Part shown: piece by piece, positions 11,291 through 22,403 of the stretch
Layout: every line of letters begins with the position of its first letter
How positions within the stretch are numbered: the first letter of the stretch is position 1
NCBI GenBank assembly: GCA_021186555.1
Contig: JAJKFL010000427.1
Location: 15,482,005-15,546,004, forward strand
Source: Reticulitermes speratus
Lineage: Eukaryota; Arthropoda; Insecta; Blattodea; Rhinotermitidae
DNA length: 64,000 nt
Reading direction: 5' to 3'
Notes under the pieces: generated by a model
The model's input: only the letters and a program-made list of their open reading frames with translations
Told to the model about the DNA's origin: nothing
Databases searched by the model: none
Translations under genes and position numbers: made by a program

Positions 11291-12365
11291 GTTGTGGACA
11301 GACACAACTGCATCAAGGTAAAGGTCAAACGGCGAAGTTTTGTGAACACAGCTACGAACATCCTGGTTGAAAAAAATTCTATGACTTTTTTTTACCAAAT
11401 GAGCCACTATCAGCTTCTGAAAAATGTCTGCATCGCATGAACTCAGAGAGTCAAAATTTCGACCAGTAAGGAATGAAATATTACAGGCAGTGTCAAGCCG
11501 CAAATTGATTTCGTCACGTTGGCTAAGAAAGAGGGATATTTGAAGGGCCACATGTAGCCCGGTGAGGATATGTTGAGACCCCTGATTTAGACGAAGTTTT
11601 AGAAAGGTGAAGGACAGCAGAGGAAGGGAAGAGCAAAGGTAGTAACATAGTATGCAAAAGGAAGACGGGGAGAGTTATAATGTTAAATAATAAAATCAAA
11701 TCTAATAAAACGAAGTCAGTTTGTCGGCGAGAGACAGAGGGCAGTAGTGTAGACAATGAGAGTTCGACAGGCTGGAAGGTTGATGTACAGGCAACGTAGG
11801 CTGCATTGCAGAGAACTGGGGACGGGTATGCAAATAAGCTGCATGTGTAAAAAATCCTTTATATAAGTACACACGTGAAAGAAAAGAGGTTAACGAAAAA
11901 AGAATGGATTATAAAAAAATGTGAAAATGAATGAGAAGTTGGAGAAGGAACAAATGGTGAAAGAAATAAAGGGCAACGTACAGAATGAAATATATAAAGA
12001 CAAAAAATTTGAGCATATTCATGTATAATGACGGATAAAGGAATTAGTTTTAGAAATTTTAGATGTAAATGGGGTGCAAACGCGTGTTTACCGCGTTTCA
12101 GAAGCAACTGCAACTCCATCCGAATTACACGTGCGTCAGTGTAGTCCTAATGCTACCGTACAGAAGTACCGAAACCACGTCTTGTGTCGCGAGTTTTAAA
12201 TACAGTATATTTCAGTTATTCAAACACCTACCACTTAGTGAAATAACACTTAACTAACTTCATAAAGCAGTGTTCGTACCGAGAAACTCACATCTACGCT
12301 TATAGTCTAGGTTGAACTGAATGTTATTGAACACGGTATACTTATCGTATTTAAAACAGCCCACC
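11291..12365. other. Unassigned sequence with a purine-rich tract
   Basis: Nothing recognised. Positions 11870-12010 are purine-rich (many GAAA, GAGAAG and AAAGA words). Minus-strand reading frames across it are low-complexity by-products. Confidence 0.35.
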
Positions 12366-12555
12366 ACTGCTGCCTATCCTGAGTCCAATATGCTCAGGAA
12401 ACACCCTCAAATTTATTCCTTTAAGATTCATTTTAATATTATACCATCAATGTATACGCATCTCAAGTGGTCTCGTCCCATAATGTTTTCCTACCTAATC
12501 TCTACAAATTTCTCATCTCTTCCATACGTGCTAAATTCCCTGTCCATCTAATTGT
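12366..12555 (-). mobile_element. LINE-A 3-prime fragment
   Basis: Reverse-complement LINE-A landmarks in order: TGCCTATCCTGA at 12371, ATTTTAATATTATACCATC near 12430, CATCTCAAGTGGTC near 12459 and a degraded ACGTGCTAAATTCCC end. This corresponds to the stretch around the GRPRRRW region and 3-prime untranslated end. Confidence 0.55.
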
Positions 12556-13599
12556 CCTTGCTTTCTCTCATACGTAATAACATTTGTTGAATATTACAAA
12601 TTACGAAACTTTTGTTTACGCAGTTTTCCCCAAACTCCTGCTACCTTTTTTCCCTTATTTCCAAATATTCCCCTCGCCATCCTCTTCCCAAACATCCTCA
12701 ATCAATGTTCTTCCCACGGGTTAAGAAACAAAGTTTTACATCCACATAAAACAGCAGGTAAATTTATGTATTAATCTTTATATTTTTTTACAGAAAACGG
12801 AAAGCAAGACAATAAAAGAAAATAAAAAACAGGTCAACACAACTTCGTGTAGAAACAGTACCATGGGGATAAGGCGATCGAAGCGTGAAGATGTCTAACC
12901 ACCTCTACTGGTGTTGATGTTAAGTACGTGTAGGTTATTCTTCATTTTGGTGGAAAAACTTAAGGGAGACTGTTACAAAATGTATTACAAAAACATAGGA
13001 GAAATGTAAACTTAGTAGACAAGGGTCATTAAAAGCCTTAAATGCCAACCACAATAAAACAGTTTGAGCCACCCAGAAGGAGAGATGCAAGGACAATACT
13101 AGGCGGATAAAAGATAGAGTAACATAATTTTTGTACATATAGAAGTCCGAAGAGAGCAGAAATTAACAGATATCAAGGTACTGAATGCTATGGATATAAG
13201 AGTTGTTTTTATAGCATTCCCTTTTGAAGAGGAAAAAAAATACATAAAAATGCTACAGTGATACTCTGACAGTTTGTGACAGTAGAGGATTTATCAATCA
13301 TGTTGGGCATTGCCAGTTGAATATACATCAGACAACAGACAATACAAAAAATTATTTTCGGTACAACGATTTTGTCATTAATAACATTTTAAACAATCGA
13401 GCGATTTTTATAAAACTGAGTAAGCAAATACTGTCACAGAGGTCACTCGATATTAAGTCACAGCAGTAAGAAGAACATACAGACGCTCAGAATTATGAAT
13501 ATAGGTACAAGAGTAGCCACAGGATTAACAAATTAAGAAATTAAAAAACAGAAGAAGGAGAAGTAAGAAGTGGGGGGTTGTGTAGTGTAAAACATTATA
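12556..13599. other. Unassigned sequence
   Basis: No gene or shared repeat recognised. 12640-12700 is C/T-rich. Confidence 0.35.
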
Positions 13600-13672
13600 C
13601 TTATTAAAAAAAACAAGTTAATGCCCCTGAAGTTTTTCAGGTAGTGTCCGCTCGTCCTTCGGATAAAGGTAA
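13600..13672 (-). repeat. Dispersed repeat P, short fragment
   Basis: The block around CAGGTAGTGTCCGCTCGTCC and TTCGGATAAAGGTAAG is the reverse complement of the P core (CTTTACCAGAAGAACGAGCG at 39492 and its neighbours). Only the core is preserved. Confidence 0.5.
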
Positions 13673-13849
13673 GTTAAAGGTAAGGTACAGCGTTTGAGAG
13701 TGAAGAAGGTAAGGTGATGAGACGTGGATGTTTCAGCAAGATGTGGAAGGAAAAAGCTGAACAGTTGTCTTGTGGATGAATTTTGGTAGAATTAGAATTA
13801 TAAATCAAAATTCGTTTACCACCTCACAGTAGACAAATACGGTCTCAAT

Positions 13850-14040
13850 TGTGGAGATACTTCAGTCCATGTTGCACAAGAAAGTAAGCCATGTTTATTT
13901 AAGAAACACATAAATAGACTCTGTGGAAAAAAATAAACAGTTTTTAATGCTAAACGTAAGTGGCACATATATGAACCTCTAAACTTTAAGGATTAAAGCT
14001 TAGTAGTAACTAAATTCTAACATTCAAATTCGCTGCATTT
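13850..14040 (+). repeat. Dispersed repeat F
   Basis: Follows the F order seen at 21150-21370: CAGTCCATG, then a TGTTTATT block, AAGAAACACATAAATA, CTCTGTGGAAAAAAAT, GGCACATATATGAACC and TTTAAGGATTAAAGCTTAG. Non-coding and unclassified. Confidence 0.5.
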
Positions 14041-14240
14041 TGTCGACGGATTACATTTACGTGTTCTTTCATGATTATCACATTAAACATACGTAGAGAA
14101 GATATTATTATGCTTTCTGTGAGTTGGGAACTGAATTATTCAGCACTATTTAGATGAAATTCAGGCTTCAAATTTAATTATAATTTACACTCTGGTTTTA
14201 TTTCTGACGAATCTATATATAATAAACCTTCACGAAGCCG

Positions 14241-14526
14241 TTTTTTTGGTGAAGGGCCCCGCAGCAGCAGCTACGGACGCACCGCAGCCTTAAGGCTTAT
14301 TCTGCAGCCCTGTGATGAAGAGAAAGGTAATCGGTTTTCTTTTTTACTTTTCCAAGTAATGGAGCAGCGGTGGAATGAAACTGACAGGGGAAAACCGAAG
14401 TACTCGGGGAAAAACCTGTCCCAGTGCCACTTGGTCCATCACAAATCCCACATGGACTGACCCGGGATCAAACCCGGGCCTCCGCGGTGGGAGGCCGGCG
14501 ACTAACCGCCTGAGCCATGGCACGGC
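14241..14526 (-). mobile_element. SINE B, near full length
   Basis: Read on the minus strand the element begins with a tRNA-like head: GGCCGTGCCATGGCTCAGGC (A box TGGCTCAGGCGG) and a B box GGTTTGATCCC, then TCCATGTGGGATTTGTGATG and CCTGTCAGTTTCATTCCACC. It ends in a poly(A), seen as a T run at 14241-14247. Pol III transcription from the internal promoter is the expected mode. Reading frames over it are artefacts. Confidence 0.85.
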
Positions 14527-14629
14527 CCTATTATGTCAGTTGGTCGAAAAAAATATTTGACCATCTTATTATCTTCATGAATAATATCATATCAGAATCG
14601 AGAAAACTGAAGATATTTAAAAGTGATAT

Positions 14630-14916
14630 TTTAGTAAACATTAAATTAAGTTATAGACCAACTGATGCACACTAAAACCACTTTTTAAAGTAGCTTTATT
14701 ATTAAAATTGTTAAAAAATTGTACCCCTACACGTGTTTCGATCCTAGGATCCTGACGATGATCCTAGGATCGAAACACGTGTAGGGGTACAATTTTTTAA
14801 CAATTTTAATAATAAAGCTACTTAAAAAAGTGGTTTTAGTGTGCATCAGTTGGTCTATAACTTAATTTAATATGACGAAGATGCACGGTGGCAACAGTGT
14901 GAAATTTAGTAAACAT
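14630..14916. mobile_element. Fold-back element with 112-bp arms and 12-bp TSD
   Basis: Left arm 14640-14751 and right arm 14760-14871 are reverse complements over 112 bp with one mismatch I can see, around an 8-bp spacer (14752-14759). A 33-bp non-palindromic tail (14872-14904) follows the right arm. TTTAGTAAACAT occurs at 14630-14641 and again at 14905-14916, a 12-bp target-site duplication. The centre reads CTGACGA (14752-14758), T, GATCC-TA-GGATC, GAAAC (14772-14776), the G-class hairpin motif. No coding capacity. Near-perfect arms mean a young insertion or ongoing arm homogenisation. Confidence 0.9.
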
Positions 14917-16588
14917 ATTGGTCGTGACATGGGAAAAGGATGTTCGCTTTATTACACGGTCATACCGCTGCACTACAATACCTGAACTCGTACAGTACTA
15001 ACGTAATGGTGGCGAAATGAAAATCAATGACAACATGAGCAGCGGCTGGCGGTGCAACGACACTGATGTAGTTCTCAAGACAGTGGACAGATGGAGTCGG
15101 TGTCGAGTTACAACGTATGCGCTTTCCTTCCAATTCTTTCCGGGTCCATGTTGATTTTTCGTGTGCGTGTTTCAATGCCAATTTTCTTTAACGTAAACAT
15201 AATTTGTATTAATCGACACTAAATTATCAAAAGTAATGCTCCTGCTTAGTTAATTTTCTGCAGACTTAACTTGACTTCAATTTTTCGGCCGAGAAGTCAT
15301 TTATCCAGACTGATAGTTTCATTTCTGTCAGCGCGGAGGTATAGCCTATATCCACTCACTCTCACGGCTTCATGGCGTCAAAGAGGCAACTTTACGCTTT
15401 ACCTTTAGCATACAGATAAGGACTACGATATTATCTTAAAATATGACATGATCGATTTCTTTCGTACATTTCCTGATTCATACTCCAATTGAATTTGATA
15501 TTACATTAATTCTACCTATTAATATTTTGCATTTCTTTCACGCCTGCAATTGTAACATAGTTCATAATGCGTAGCGGTCACTTACTGCTGTTAATGCAGT
15601 GAAATAAAGGATTTCAGATGGGCTGGATAAGTAGAAAACTAACGAAAATTTTGAGAAAAATTGATATAAATGTATAATGTTCCTTCACTCACACGTTTAA
15701 CATCGTTTCTATGTAATTTGAGTGATGATAGCTTTAAGGATTGCAAGTTTAATTAATATACCACTCCTTTTCAGTTACACATAATTTTAATTGATTCGCC
15801 ATCTAGACAGAAGCAGCTATTAATAATTTGGTAGCAAATTACAAGCTTCATACTTTCTGCTTTCATTATCATGGATCTGAGAGTTTAATAAAACAACTCT
15901 TCCAAAAATATTAGAATATAATCATAATTTTCTAATTGATAAGCAATGATACTTCGCTTATTTGTCACATACAAACTTACTGAAAAAAACTCCAAAACTT
16001 TTCGGAGAAACCTTTTGTTTTTTCCCACGTTTGTTACTAAACGTTGTCTTGTAAGAATGTCTACTTTTGACAGTGTAGTATCTTTGAAAACTAAACTCTT
16101 AAGTCATCTCTTTCTTTACAAACGTCTTGCAAGTGCTACACAGTTTTAACGAGACAAACTCAAATTGTAGCAGCACGTTAGAAGATAATTGACTGATTAA
16201 TATAAAAGGACGATATAGACTGGAAAATTAACGACCTCTTCCTATCGCACAAAGTTATTAAATTCTGGACAGACAGTTCAAAAGTGTAAATTCTGGAGAC
16301 AAAACGGTACACATGTATATTTTATGTAGCATTCACTTTTATATAATTTTAAATTGAAATTTTTTATATCACTAACATTATTTATTCCAGTTTAAAAACA
16401 AGCCTCATTATCTGAACTACACAAGTGGATCGTGCTTTTTCACTTGTTTGATGTGAGTTGGGGGAAGACGCTTGTTGGTGCGCGACGTTCCCAGTCTGCT
16501 GTACGTCTGTGTGAGCGCAAGTAATTATGTATAGGCTTATTTTAATTAGTTCTTGGGGGGGGGGAGATAAAGCGATGACAACATTTAC
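14917..16588. other. Unassigned sequence
   Basis: No exon or shared repeat recognised with confidence. 14960-15181 is open on the minus strand for 73 codons, but I see no domain or splice support. 16440-16530 is somewhat richer in G and C than its neighbours and ends with a G run at 16555-16564. Confidence 0.35.
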
Positions 16589-16855
16589 TACAGTAGAACC
16601 TCCGTATCCACGGATTCGGTATCCGCGGTTTCAGTTATCCGCGGTTTACAGCGGCCCGAAAATATTAGCACATTCACTGCCAAAGTCGACCATGGTCGAT
16701 TTAAGTATTTACGTTTTAATTTGCCAGCGTCGAATTTAGTCGATCTAAAGTTTACTCTGCGCTTTTATATATAGGGTTCGCTACTATCCGCTGTTTCGGG
16801 CATCCGCGGTAGGTCTTGGAAACGTATCACCCGCGGATACGGAAGGACTACTGTA
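16589..16855. mobile_element. Short non-autonomous DNA transposon, Tigger/pogo-like ends
   Basis: Terminal inverted repeats CAGTAGAACCTCCGTATCCA at 16591 and TACGGAAGGACTACTG ending at 16853 are flanked by TA at 16589-16590 and 16854-16855. The 263-bp element has sub-terminal ATCCGCGGTTTC repeats at its left end and related motifs at its right end. The TA target and CAGT start fit the Tc1/mariner superfamily. The CCGTATCCGCGG style resembles Tigger/pogo relatives, from memory. No transposase is encoded. Confidence 0.85.
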
Positions 16856-16899
16856 CTAGAAATACGCGACATAATCCTGAGGGCTAACAATCTTCCAAA

Positions 16900-17060
16900 T
16901 CTTATACAAAACTTCGCTTCGTGCCTCACAGAAGACAGTCCCGTGTCCATTATGAGTTGTTATACTAATGCAGTTTAGAGAAATACTTCTTATTTATTAT
17001 GGGAATGCTAAGAAACACATAAATACAGCGTGTGATAAAATTCATAATTCCTTAATATTG
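16900..17060 (+). repeat. Dispersed repeat F
   Basis: CTCACAGAAGACAGTCCCGT, GTCCATTATGAG, ATGCAGTTTAGAGAAATA, AAGAAACACATAAATACAGC and GTGTGATAAAATTC follow the F consensus order. It directly follows the DNA element at 16591-16853. Confidence 0.6.
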
Positions 17061-17106
17061 CAGAACATAGAATAACGACAGTAATATTAATAACGAATGT
17101 GTAAGA

Positions 17107-17131
17107 TATTATTATTATTATTATTATTATT
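17107..17131. repeat. (ATT)n microsatellite
   Basis: About eight uninterrupted ATT units. Confidence 0.9.
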
Positions 17132-17436
17132 AATTTGCAGGTTACACTGGGCGATAAGTCGGCATTTCCCTCCCCAGACGACATTCACAGTTATTCTTGG
17201 CTGAAAACAATTTCCACAATCCTAATGCAGATAAATGTGTCACATGCTCTCATACTGACACTGTTATAAGAACAGGCGACAGAGTGCTTTACCACTTGTG
17301 CTTCAATACTAGGATATTAACTTGCGGGAATCTTACCGAGCAAGTTGATTCAAAAGGCAGACTGTATTCTGCAGATGGAATGAGGAACGCAGCCTCTAAT
17401 CGACCTATTGTCCACATGTTGGATGGTAGATGAATG

Positions 17437-17600
17437 GGTACGTTGTGCTGGAATGCTAACTGACAGGAGAATACAGAAGTACTAGCAGAGAAACCTGTCT
17501 CAAGGCCACTTTTTCTGCCAGAAATCTTTCATGGTCTGCTCTGGGTTTGAACACAAGACTCGGCAAGGAGAAGTAGGGGAGTAAGCGCCTGAGGTACAGC
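17437..17600 (-). mobile_element. SINE B, diverged
   Basis: Minus-strand SINE B landmarks: ACTGACAGGAGAATACAGAA, AGAAACCTGTCTCAAGGCCA, then a reverse-complement B box near GGGTTTGAACACAAG and AAGCGCCTGAGGTACAGCAC in place of AACCGCCTGAGCCATGGCAC. Several substitutions and small gaps indicate an old copy. Confidence 0.65.
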
Positions 17601-17604
17601 ACGT

Positions 17605-17800
17605 ACCGCGTAGCGTATTAAGTTATATTCAGTCGGGACCAGGTTTGAATCTCTGCCACGAAAGCTATTGCCCTAAATAATTTTTGTGGTTTACCTCAGT
17701 GCCTCCAGGCAAATGTCGTATATACCTTCAATTGGACAGGGAGGCATCGTTCCATATTTTTTTCCAATTCAGTGCCCATTTATCGCCATACTATTTGTGT
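17605..17800 (+). mobile_element. SINE-like repeat H
   Basis: A B-box-like CAGGTTTGAATCTCTGCCAC at 17640 is followed by TGGTTTACCTCAGTGCCTCC and AGGCAAATGTCGTATATACC. The CTCAGTACCTCCAGGTAAAT block at 25108 is the same segment in a second H copy. I treat H as a tRNA-derived SINE, but the A box is not clear. Confidence 0.5.
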
Positions 17801-18125
17801 GCATTGCTGACAGCGTCTCTAAATAAACAAGAATTATGTAAACGAAGTAATCAGAACGTTACATAAAGATAAATTTGTATGTGTATTCTGACACTGCTAG
17901 AGTTACGAAATTTCAAGTTGATCAATTTCACACTTACACAATTAATAAAAATTTTGAAACAATAACCTTTTTTAAGGAGCGCCGAATTTTTTTCTTGCTG
18001 GTAGGAAGGGCAATGGGACGACGGTAGCGGAAGAATACTGGTGAGCGATAACACAGGCGTCGGGGTGTCATTCTGCGGGCCATCACGTTCCAGTGTTTGG
18101 AATTTGTATTTAAACTGAACTCGCT

Positions 18126-18126
<1 letters not shown>

Positions 18127-18161
<35 letters not shown>
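18127..18161. repeat. (TA)n microsatellite
   Basis: About 17 TA units. Confidence 0.95.
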
Positions 18162-18163
<2 letters not shown>

Positions 18164-18414
18164 TAGTTGACCATACGTATACTCAATTTAGACTTCGACA
18201 GACTTCTGGAAAGTAAGTATTGCGTAAGTTGGCGAGTGTCTTTATACATCAATATCGGAAAATATTCTGTATCGTGTTCCATATTTTGAATGACAGCCAA
18301 GACAGGGTAGTCTAGAGATTCGGCAAAACAGGGAGGAGGTTAGAAGTACATGAATTTTTGGTCTAACGTTGAAGAAAAATTTGATGGACCAGAAAAAATG
18401 CGTGAAGAAATGTG

Positions 18415-18603
18415 TACAGTCGAAGCCGGTTATAACGACATCGGTTTATGCGACACCTCGTCTATAGAGTCAGATATTCTGTGGTACCAATTAATTCGCC
18501 ACTGTTAACCATAACATTATACTCCTCGGTTATAACAACACTCGTTTATAACGACACAAAATATTCAGTCCCTTTCATGACGTTATAACCGAGTTCGACT
18601 ACA
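18415..18603. mobile_element. Short DNA transposon (MITE), copy 1
   Basis: Begins after TA (18415-18416) with CAGTCGAAGCCGGTTATAAC and ends with GTTATAACCGAGTTCGACT at 18600, so the ends are inverted repeats. It is about 185 bp and is almost the exact reverse complement of 63616-63799 over its full length. The right-hand terminal G and TA are altered (ACA instead of GTA). Inner GTTATAACAACACTCGTTTA repeats are part of the compound ends. Non-coding. Confidence 0.88.
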
Positions 18604-18669
18604 TATGCACATAGTCAGAAATTGTGACTGTAACTACAAACATTCCTCTTCTGTCTTTAGAGATCTACG

Positions 18670-18770
18670 CAGAGATCTACTTAAGGCAGCAAGTCCCTCC
18701 GAAACGTATGTACATTTCTGTATGCCAAACTTCACGGCCTCAAATCTCAGAAAACAAAAATTGTCATGTG
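18670..18770 (+). repeat. G-prime element fragment
   Basis: ACTTAAGGCAGCAAGTCCCT then CCGAAACGTATGTACATTTC, followed by CCAAACTTCACGGCCTCAAA. This matches the G-prime order (CTGAAG-hairpin-CCGAAACGT, then a CCAAACT-CACGGCGTCAC arm). The CTTCTGTCTTTAG just before it looks like a splice acceptor, but the following sequence is repeat. Confidence 0.55.
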
Positions 18771-19259
18771 TGTACCAAGTTTTCTCTGTCTAAAGTGAAG
18801 TAACAGTCAACTGAAATGTCAGGCTGAGGTTAATAAACCTATTTAGAGTAATCATAAATTGCAAATGTTTTCAGCAAGTTGATAAACCCAATGGAATCCT
18901 AATTTTAAATCCGTAGAATGTTCGTCATACGGCAGTACCTTACGTGACGCTTGCACATAAATCACAGCAACACGGTGTCACGCACTCCGTACGTCGACAG
19001 TATTACGAGATACCCAGCAATTCAGGCAATCTGTTTGCATTGCAGCAAAGCATTTTTTTATACAAATAATCTTTAATGTTCGCAGATGTTTAATTATATA
19101 CATTTATCAGAGACGTAAACGACAATCCTTCCGAACACACACTTTCGTTTAGACCGTACAAATGTTACGTATAAAAACACACAGTAAATGAAAAATTACA
19201 TTTAAATGATTATGTAATTACGGATACAATACGAACGTAATAATTATAGACATATTAAT

Positions 19260-19570
19260 CTATGGATCTATAGTGTGGGACGGGATAGCGTAGTCGGTAT
19301 AGCGACTCGCTACGGGCTGGACGGTCCGGGGATAAAATCCTGGTGGGGGCAAGAATTTTCGCACTTGTCCAGACCGGCCCTGGGGCCCACCCACCATCCT
19401 GTACAGGATCTCTTTCCCGGGGGTAAAGCGGCCAGGGCGTGGAGTTGACCACCCACCCCCATCTAGCGCCGAAGTTAAAGAAAGAGTAGAGCTATAACTC
19501 TACTTCCTCTCTGGGCCTTAATGGCCTGTTCTAGAGTGAAATTTACCTTTGACTTTTAAAATATAGATCT
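19260..19570 (+). mobile_element. SINE C, full length
   Basis: Head: GGGATAGCGTAGTCGGTATA (A box) and GGGGATAAAATCCTGGTGGG (damaged B box), then CAGACCGGCCCTGGGGCCCA, GGGGTAAAGCGGCCAGGGCG and the CTCTACTTCCTCTCTGGGCC tail region. TATGGATCTATAG before and TATAGATCTATATAG after look like a slightly diverged TSD. The reverse-strand 65-codon frame is a by-product. Confidence 0.88.
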
Positions 19571-19709
19571 ATATAGAAGCCGACGGGTTCAGTGACACGA
19601 TAAAAGGGACACTACGTATTTCAAATTATCATGAAAAGTCAGTGACGATAGGCAAGAACAAGGTGACACCATGGGATGTGGGTTTTTTATGCCGTCATGT
19701 TGAGAGCAG

Positions 19710-19805
19710 GGTCTTCTGAGACATGAAGCCGTGTTGTTTGGTGGACAGCTTCAAAGTTTCGAACGAATTTGGTGCCTCAATCTTCAAGGATTTACCAAAA
19801 TTCAC
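19710..19805 (-). repeat. G-prime element fragment
   Basis: ATGAAGCCGTGTTGTTTGGT, GGACAGCTTC, AAAGTTTCGAACG and TGCCTCAATCTTCAAGG are the G-prime arm and motif (minus strand: CCTTGAAGATTGAGG, hairpin, CGAAACTTTG). The 46-codon plus-strand frame starting at 19723 is therefore repeat. Confidence 0.5.
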
Positions 19806-20279
19806 TGAGTCACATCAAGGGAAAATTGCATCACCATACAGGTACGAAAGAAGTTTCAGGCGTTAGAATTTACTTGTAAACAACAAGTGTGGAAGACGAA
19901 ACCGAGCATATGTCAGTTCCGATTACGTCCTAGAATTACAGTGCGTGAAGATTAAGCCAATCTGCTTAATGGTTTTTATGATATGGCGCTCTCTGAGTTG
20001 CACGAGAGTGTGCTGAGAGTTTGCAAGAGAATCTTCTACATCCCAAGGTGAAATATTAGGCAGCTCGCAAGTTAGAGGAAGACAGTTCCAAGTAACATCT
20101 GATATATTATTTTCAGTTGTGAACAGCTACATGATCTAATTTGGGTAATGTATAAAATGTGCAGGTAACGAAAAAATTAAAGGCTTTCATACTCGTACTT
20201 AGTAACGTTTTAATATACCTGGGGGGGGGAAACATGTGACTGGAGAGAACTACATAAAAGAAGCTTATATATTTTTTAA
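19806..20279. other. Unassigned sequence
   Basis: No exon or shared repeat recognised. A G run lies at 20221-20229. Confidence 0.35.
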
Positions 20280-20560
20280 CTTTTCGTCAGATATTATTAG
20301 GGTGATCACATAAAGAAAGAATAGATGGGTAAAACTTAGCAAGCACGAAAAGATAAGAATTTCATACAAAACTTAGGTAAGTACAGACAAATGTGAGGGA
20401 CCATTTGGAAAGCATATGCATAGACAAGATGTAAATAATAAAAATACATTAAAGAAAGAGGCAATGAGGATGTGGACAGGATGTATTTGGCTCACAAGAG
20501 AGGTCAGTGGCAGGTCTTGTGGACCCAAAAATTAATCTTTCCTTTCCATAAAATTCAGAG
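20280..20560 (+). mobile_element. LINE-A, heavily decayed 3-prime end
   Basis: In order: ATTATTAGGGTGATCACATA, ATAGATGGGTAAAAC, AATGAGGATGTGGACAGG, GGCTCACAAGAG, GTGGCAGGTCTTGTGGACCC and TCCATAAAATTCAGAGGAAC. These match the LINE-A block from SPNI-x-RVIK to the 3-prime untranslated region (GGTGGCGGGCTCTTGTG, TTCCATAAAATGCGGGGAAT at 30706). No open frame. Confidence 0.5.
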
Positions 20561-20974
20561 GAACTGTTGAAGGTGAAAGCGAATATCACCTGCTTAAAAA
20601 TCACTCTCTACCCCGGGATTGGTAATTTGTGGGGGCAGTTCGTACAGGAGGGTTGTGATAACAGTAACGAACACCCGGGTTCCATCTGATTAACCGTACA
20701 TTTTCACGGAAGAATATGTAAATAGTTTCGGTTTTAACCATAATTTAGTACTTATTTTTATTGAACATCTCTTAAGGCGACCAATACCTATTCATAAAAT
20801 GATAAGTTCTTCAAACATTTTGAAAACTGGTAAAAATTTAAAGTATTTCTCTATCCAATTTTCCTCGATTTTCGAAAAAGCAATGCTTTTTGGAAGGTTC
20901 CCAGCCTTCGCACATTTTTCCTACTGGTGAGAGTAACATGTAGATGTATAAATCATTGATGGAATGATATGACA
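20561..20974. other. Unassigned sequence
   Basis: Nothing recognised. Confidence 0.3.
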
Positions 20975-21115
20975 GGGAAGACCGAAGCACTAGGAGAAAA
21001 CCCTGTCCCAGTGTCATTTTATCCACCACAAATCTCACATAGACTGCACTGGAATCTAACACGGGCCTCCGCCGTGAGAGCCAGGCGACTGACCGCCTTA
21101 GACATGGCAAGGCCT
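20975..21115 (-). mobile_element. SINE B, 5-prime half
   Basis: Minus-strand head: GGCCTTGCCATGTCTAAGGC (A box), a weakened B box near 21055-21065, then body sequence to CCTGTCATATCATTCCATC at 20975. The 3-prime tail and poly(A) are absent. Confidence 0.75.
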
Positions 21116-21149
21116 GAAGACTGAATTTTATCTCAATTGTGTATTGCGT

Positions 21150-21370
21150 ATAAAACCTGAGTTTCCTACTTCACAGAGAACACAGTCCATGCTCATTATA
21201 AAAATAACTGGTTAACCGTGATCAAGGAAATGATCGCTGTTTGTTGTGACTATCATACGAAACATATAATACACAGTTGCAAAATACAGAGTTTCTTGAA
21301 ACGGTACATATATTTACCAGTGAGTTTTAAACGGTTAGGAGTTAGTGTATTAAAACACAGACGGTGGAGG
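21150..21370 (+). repeat. Dispersed repeat F, best copy
   Basis: Order of blocks: GAGTTTCCTACTTCACAGAG, AACACAGTCCATGCTCATTA, ATAACTGGTTAACCGTG, AAATGATCGCTGTTTGTTGT, ACGAAACATATAATACACAG, AAAATACAGAGTTTC, GGTACATATATTTACCAGTG and TTTTAAACGGTTAGGAGTTA. Shared at about a dozen places in the window in both orientations. It has no coding frame, no obvious terminal repeats and no pol III boxes. Confidence 0.65.
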
Positions 21371-22403
21371 TAGCGTCTAAGAGCTGTCAAAACTTGAAAG
21401 GAAAGGTAAGTTGGTTCTTTTGTTCTACCTATGAATGTTGCAGTCAGCCAGTAACTTTTCAGATATCAGAGATTCTAAAACGATTCACAAATAACCCTGA
21501 AATAACTAGCTAAAACCCCATCATAAGGTTTGCCGCCATAGTGTTGACGCATTAGTTCAAGGCCTCTTTCATCCGTCGTTTCTTAATTAGTGAAGCAAAC
21601 CTTGCGTTAATTCCATCTATCAGAGTGCTACCATATGGTTGTGCAACGTTGTATTATATGCTCGATGGTCAACTGTTTCTTCAGCCTCAGCTCCTACCTT
21701 TTTCACAACACACTCTGCCTCAAACATACAAAGAGTTTCTTAGGCCTTGGGAACAGGGGAGGGGGTACTCTTAAATCACACAAAGTTATTACACATAGGG
21801 AGGTTAATACTTCAGGCATTTGGTGGGATTTCTTTAACAGGAACTTTGTCATCGCAGACTCTATCTACACAGACAACACGACACAGAATAATGCGGACGT
21901 ATCAGTGCTATGAAACTCACCGCTTGGTTATTTTAACTGGTTTTGGATTAAATTTGATTCTTTTATTCCAATGGTGTACATTACAAGGAAGCTCCATGTT
22001 ATTTTCACAAGAGGAACTACACATCAGAAAATGTTACGATTCCTGATGTTCGCTTTTACCAGACCTGATTTTTACGTCGTAATGAACAGCCACAAATAAA
22101 ATTAAATAGCAATCAATGAAGCAGGTTTTTGCAACAACTGCCTTTCTGCGTCGCACCTGCCTAGCTCTACAAGTAACTGCTTGTTACAAGCAAGGAACTT
22201 CGAAATTTCAAGATTAACGATACCACAAATTGTCACGCAAAGCGGTCAGGTGCCACAGAACAACTGCGAATACTTAATTGATCAACGGTTAACAAAGAAC
22301 AACTCACACTGATGGCTTACTTCGATACAAGAGACCAAGTTTTACACCTATACAAGACAATATTAGAGTTTTAATCTTAAAATACAATTTTTTATATCAT
22401 AAA
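21371..22403. other. Unassigned sequence
   Basis: No exon with splice support. Two overlapping plus-strand frames at 21635-22046 have no recognisable domain. TCAGCTCCTACCTTTTTCAC near 21683 may be a short F start. Confidence 0.35.

Noticed and set aside
14640..14871. Palindrome as a hairpin replication origin or DNA-transposon terminal repeats
   Set aside because: A one-sided tail plus a 12-bp TSD and shared hairpin motif fit an inverted-dimer retroelement better. No transposase-type ends are seen.
18605..18793. Exon after the good acceptor CTTCTGTCTTTAG
   Set aside because: The sequence after the acceptor is G-prime repeat (CCGAAACGT and CCAAACT-CACGGC blocks).
19723..19860. Possible exon starting ATGAAGCCGTG with donor ACAGGTACG
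   Set aside because: The segment matches the G-prime arm and motif in minus orientation, so it is repeat-derived.
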